Positions 5,641-6,625 of a stretch of DNA of 6,625 nt are shown here, piece by piece. Origin of the DNA: Candidatus Dormiibacterota bacterium (lineage in GTDB: Bacteria > Chloroflexota > Dormibacteria > UBA8260 > Bog-877); assembly GCA_003164475.1 (NCBI GenBank), contig PLTL01000356.1, forward strand, positions 1 through 6,625, written 5' to 3'. A program made the position numbers and the translations under genes. The first letter of the stretch is position 1; each line of letters starts with the position of its first letter. Below the pieces are notes generated by a model. It saw only the letters and a list, made by a program, of their open reading frames with translations, had not been told where the DNA came from and ran no database searches.

Positions 5641-5813
5641 CTTCGGATCACCGGACCCCTCTCGCCAGCGGCCGCAAGCGCACGCGCGAAGACGCTTTCC
5701 GGGAGGTTGTCCCAGCCGGCGGGCTCTGCACCCCCTCGCCTCGACATGTCGAAGGTTGCCGCGGTGAAGTCGCGACTGATCTCGGTGGCCAGGTCGCCTT
5801 GTCTCTGCATCAT
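5529..5813 (-). CDS. Small unknown ORF overlapping (ATGA) the glycosylase-like gene
   Basis: This frame starts MMQRQGDLATEISRDFTAATFDMSRRGG and runs 94 residues to TAG 5529-5531. I do not recognise the family. Its first ATG (5813-5811) overlaps the TGA stop of the frame-corrected glycosylase-like gene in the classic ATGA arrangement, and its codons from 5813 to about 5640 keep high G/C at third positions, so a translated, coupled gene was probably here. The C-terminal third (from about 5640 to 5529) is antisense to the permease remnant and becomes SASSQPPSIHWNGQNRLAGW, which looks like readthrough into foreign DNA; the native stop was probably lost at a junction. Because of the frameshift upstream, this ORF is now in frame with the front of the glycosylase-like gene. 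No signal peptide; one weakly hydrophobic stretch (LTLVAAMVAAI). It may be a remnant. Confidence 0.4.
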   Translation of the reverse strand: MMQRQGDLATEISRDFTAATFDMSRRGGAEPAGWDNLPESVFARALAAAGERGPVIRSGLTLVAAMVAAIRSRESASSQPPSIHWNGQNRLAGW

Positions 5814-6512
5814 TGCGCCGCCAGTGCCTCCCGCGTTGCCTCCGCGACACGGGTGATCGAGGCGTTCGAGACGCCGACCGCGGCGCACAGGTGGCGAGTA
5901 GGTATCACCGCCACATGCCTCGAGCCCCTCCACGGTGGCGCGGGCCCACGTCCCTTCCAACGCATCGAGCCTCCGGCCCGCAGTCCAAGCTGCCAGCTCG
6001 GGAGCGCTCGCACATAAGGCGTCCAGTGCCGGGCGGCCGTTCGCAACGATCGCCCGGGGCTGGATGTCTCGCAGCATGGCCAACGTCAGCGGCCACTCGT
6101 GCGCCAGCACCGCGGGGTCATCGCATCCCTCGCCGCCCTCGCTGCGGAAGCGGATGATCTCCAGCACCAGCCCGTCCGCTCCGAGGTGGAATTCGCTTCC
6201 CACCGCGGTCACTCCGATGCGCTGATACTTTCGATACAGCATGTCCCACTGATCCTCGGGCGCGTCGAATCGCGCCTCGCAAAAGGACAGCCAATCCTCG
6301 TAGTCGGTCGCGATGGTGGGGACGGCTTCCTGCGGATTGTAGCTGGGGTTATGTCCAAGGAAGACCAGGCCTGCGCTCGCCGTGCGTCCGTCGAACGGCT
6401 CCGGCAACTGCCACCGGTCGTCGGGAACACCATGCTGGAGGTTACGGAATTCATGGCAGGGGTGGCTCGGTTCGGCGTAGGCCGCGTGCGCATCGTCGAA
6501 GACTGCGTGCGG
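5810..6512 (-). pseudogene. Uracil-DNA-glycosylase-fold-like protein, start lost and frameshifted
   Basis: The reading frame from 6512 down contains ASAGLVFLGHNPSYNPQEAVPTI, then ATDYEDWLSFCEARFDAP, and later LRDIQPRAIVANGRPALDAL. GHNPS followed by a distant P-x-x-I-V-x-x-G-x-x-A pattern is the layout of the uracil-DNA glycosylase superfamily (DNA repair; motif A plus a later Rossmann-like strand); the exact family is not certain. After VEGLEA (about 5912) this frame loses coherence, while another - strand frame picks up RHVAVIPTRHLCAAVGVSNASITRVAEATREALAAQ and stops at TGA 5810-5812. That segment is a plausible C-terminal motif B and final helix. Removing one base around 5910 joins the two. 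At the 5' side no ATG, GTG or TTG start follows the 23-bp repeats, so the true start was replaced. Without correction the frame runs on to 5529 as a fused product. Confidence 0.5.
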
Positions 6513-6625
6513 ATTTCGGGTGAAAGCGATCACCCGTTTCGGTTGAATCCGACCACCTGTTTCGGCGGAATCCGACCAGGCATTTCGGTTGAATCCGATC
6601 ACCTGTTTCGGTGAATCCGACCACC
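6504..6625. mobile_element. Possible terminus of an IS21-family insertion sequence, partial
   Basis: The 23-bp repeat array begins just where the glycosylase-like coding sequence loses its start, as expected for an insertion. IS21 elements usually end in TG; TG occurs at 6504 and 6508, just before the first unit, so the true end is probably there. No transposase is in the window. Inference from the repeat type. Confidence 0.45.
6514..6625. repeat. Five contiguous imperfect 23-bp repeats, probable IS21-like element end
   Basis: Units begin at 6514, 6537, 6560, 6583 and 6606, each starting TTTCGG. The next bases are mostly TTGAATCC and the unit continues GACCACCTG or GATCACC. Unit 1 is the most divergent (GGTGAAAGCGATCACCCG). 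Unit 3 has CGGAATCC and ends in AGGCA. Unit 5 lacks one T and is cut by the window edge. There are no spacers between units. From memory, such TTTCGG...GAATCCGACCACC arrays are the multiple terminal repeats beside istA in some IS21-family elements; the transposase genes would lie off the right edge. Plasmid-type iterons (about 22 bp) are the alternative. Confidence 0.75.

Noticed and set aside
5529..6602. A single 357-residue protein on the - strand
   Set aside because: The first 31 residues are translated 23-bp repeats and the part after about 5910 changes character, while a better C-terminus with its own stop lies in another frame. It is better read as a frameshifted gene plus a separate small ORF.
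6099..6614. 171-codon + strand frame at the right end
   Set aside because: Antisense to the glycosylase-like coding sequence, and its last part is translated repeat DNA.
6514..6625. CRISPR array
   Set aside because: The 23-bp units are contiguous with no unique spacers and no cas genes are in view.

Overview
The window is high-GC bacterial DNA with strongly G/C-biased third codon positions. It suggests a high-GC Gram-positive or a Chloroflexota-like soil or environmental bacterium, but nothing in it fixes the taxon. Two parts stand out: an orderly amino-sugar or carbohydrate locus (about 1-5250) and a decayed, mobile-element-associated tail (about 5250-6625).

Left part (+ strand). The window opens inside a sugar ABC transporter ATPase, of which only the C-terminal regulatory/TOBE part remains (2-313). 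A 477-residue ROK/ASKHA-fold sugar-kinase-like protein with a long N-terminal extension follows (371-1804). It overlaps by 4 bases (TTGA) a 282-residue PIG-L/LmbE-type zinc deacetylase (1801-2649). The set looks like one operon: import of a sugar, then removal of an N-acyl group, then recognition or phosphorylation. An N-acetylated sugar or glycoconjugate substrate is an inference.

Middle (- strand). A convergent gap (2650-2852) carries two small hairpins. Beyond it are two regulators on the - strand: a ROK-family repressor without the usual zinc-cysteine motif (2853-3989) and a GntR/HutC-UTRA repressor of DasR/NagR type (4285-5073). The gap between them holds a good -35/-10 pair pointing at the ROK repressor. 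Its 17-bp spacer is almost filled by a dyad, TGGT-N4-ACCA, close to what I recall as the DasR-type operator. This predicts that the GntR protein controls the ROK repressor. A perfect 14-bp tandem repeat with four G-triplets lies directly upstream of this promoter. The region upstream of the GntR gene is dense with palindromes, probably for autoregulation.

Right part (decay). At 5326-5640 (+) is the C-terminal remnant of a membrane transport protein (ABC-permease-like), with TGA where a Trp is expected just before the last hydrophobic segment. On the - strand, 5810-6512 is a uracil-DNA-glycosylase-fold-like gene. It has lost its start and is frameshifted near 5910. Once the frame is corrected, its stop overlaps by ATGA the start of a small unknown ORF (5529-5813). 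The right edge (6514-6625) is five contiguous imperfect 23-bp repeats, most like the multiple terminal repeats of an IS21-like insertion sequence, running out of the window. The repeats replace the 5' end of the glycosylase-like gene.
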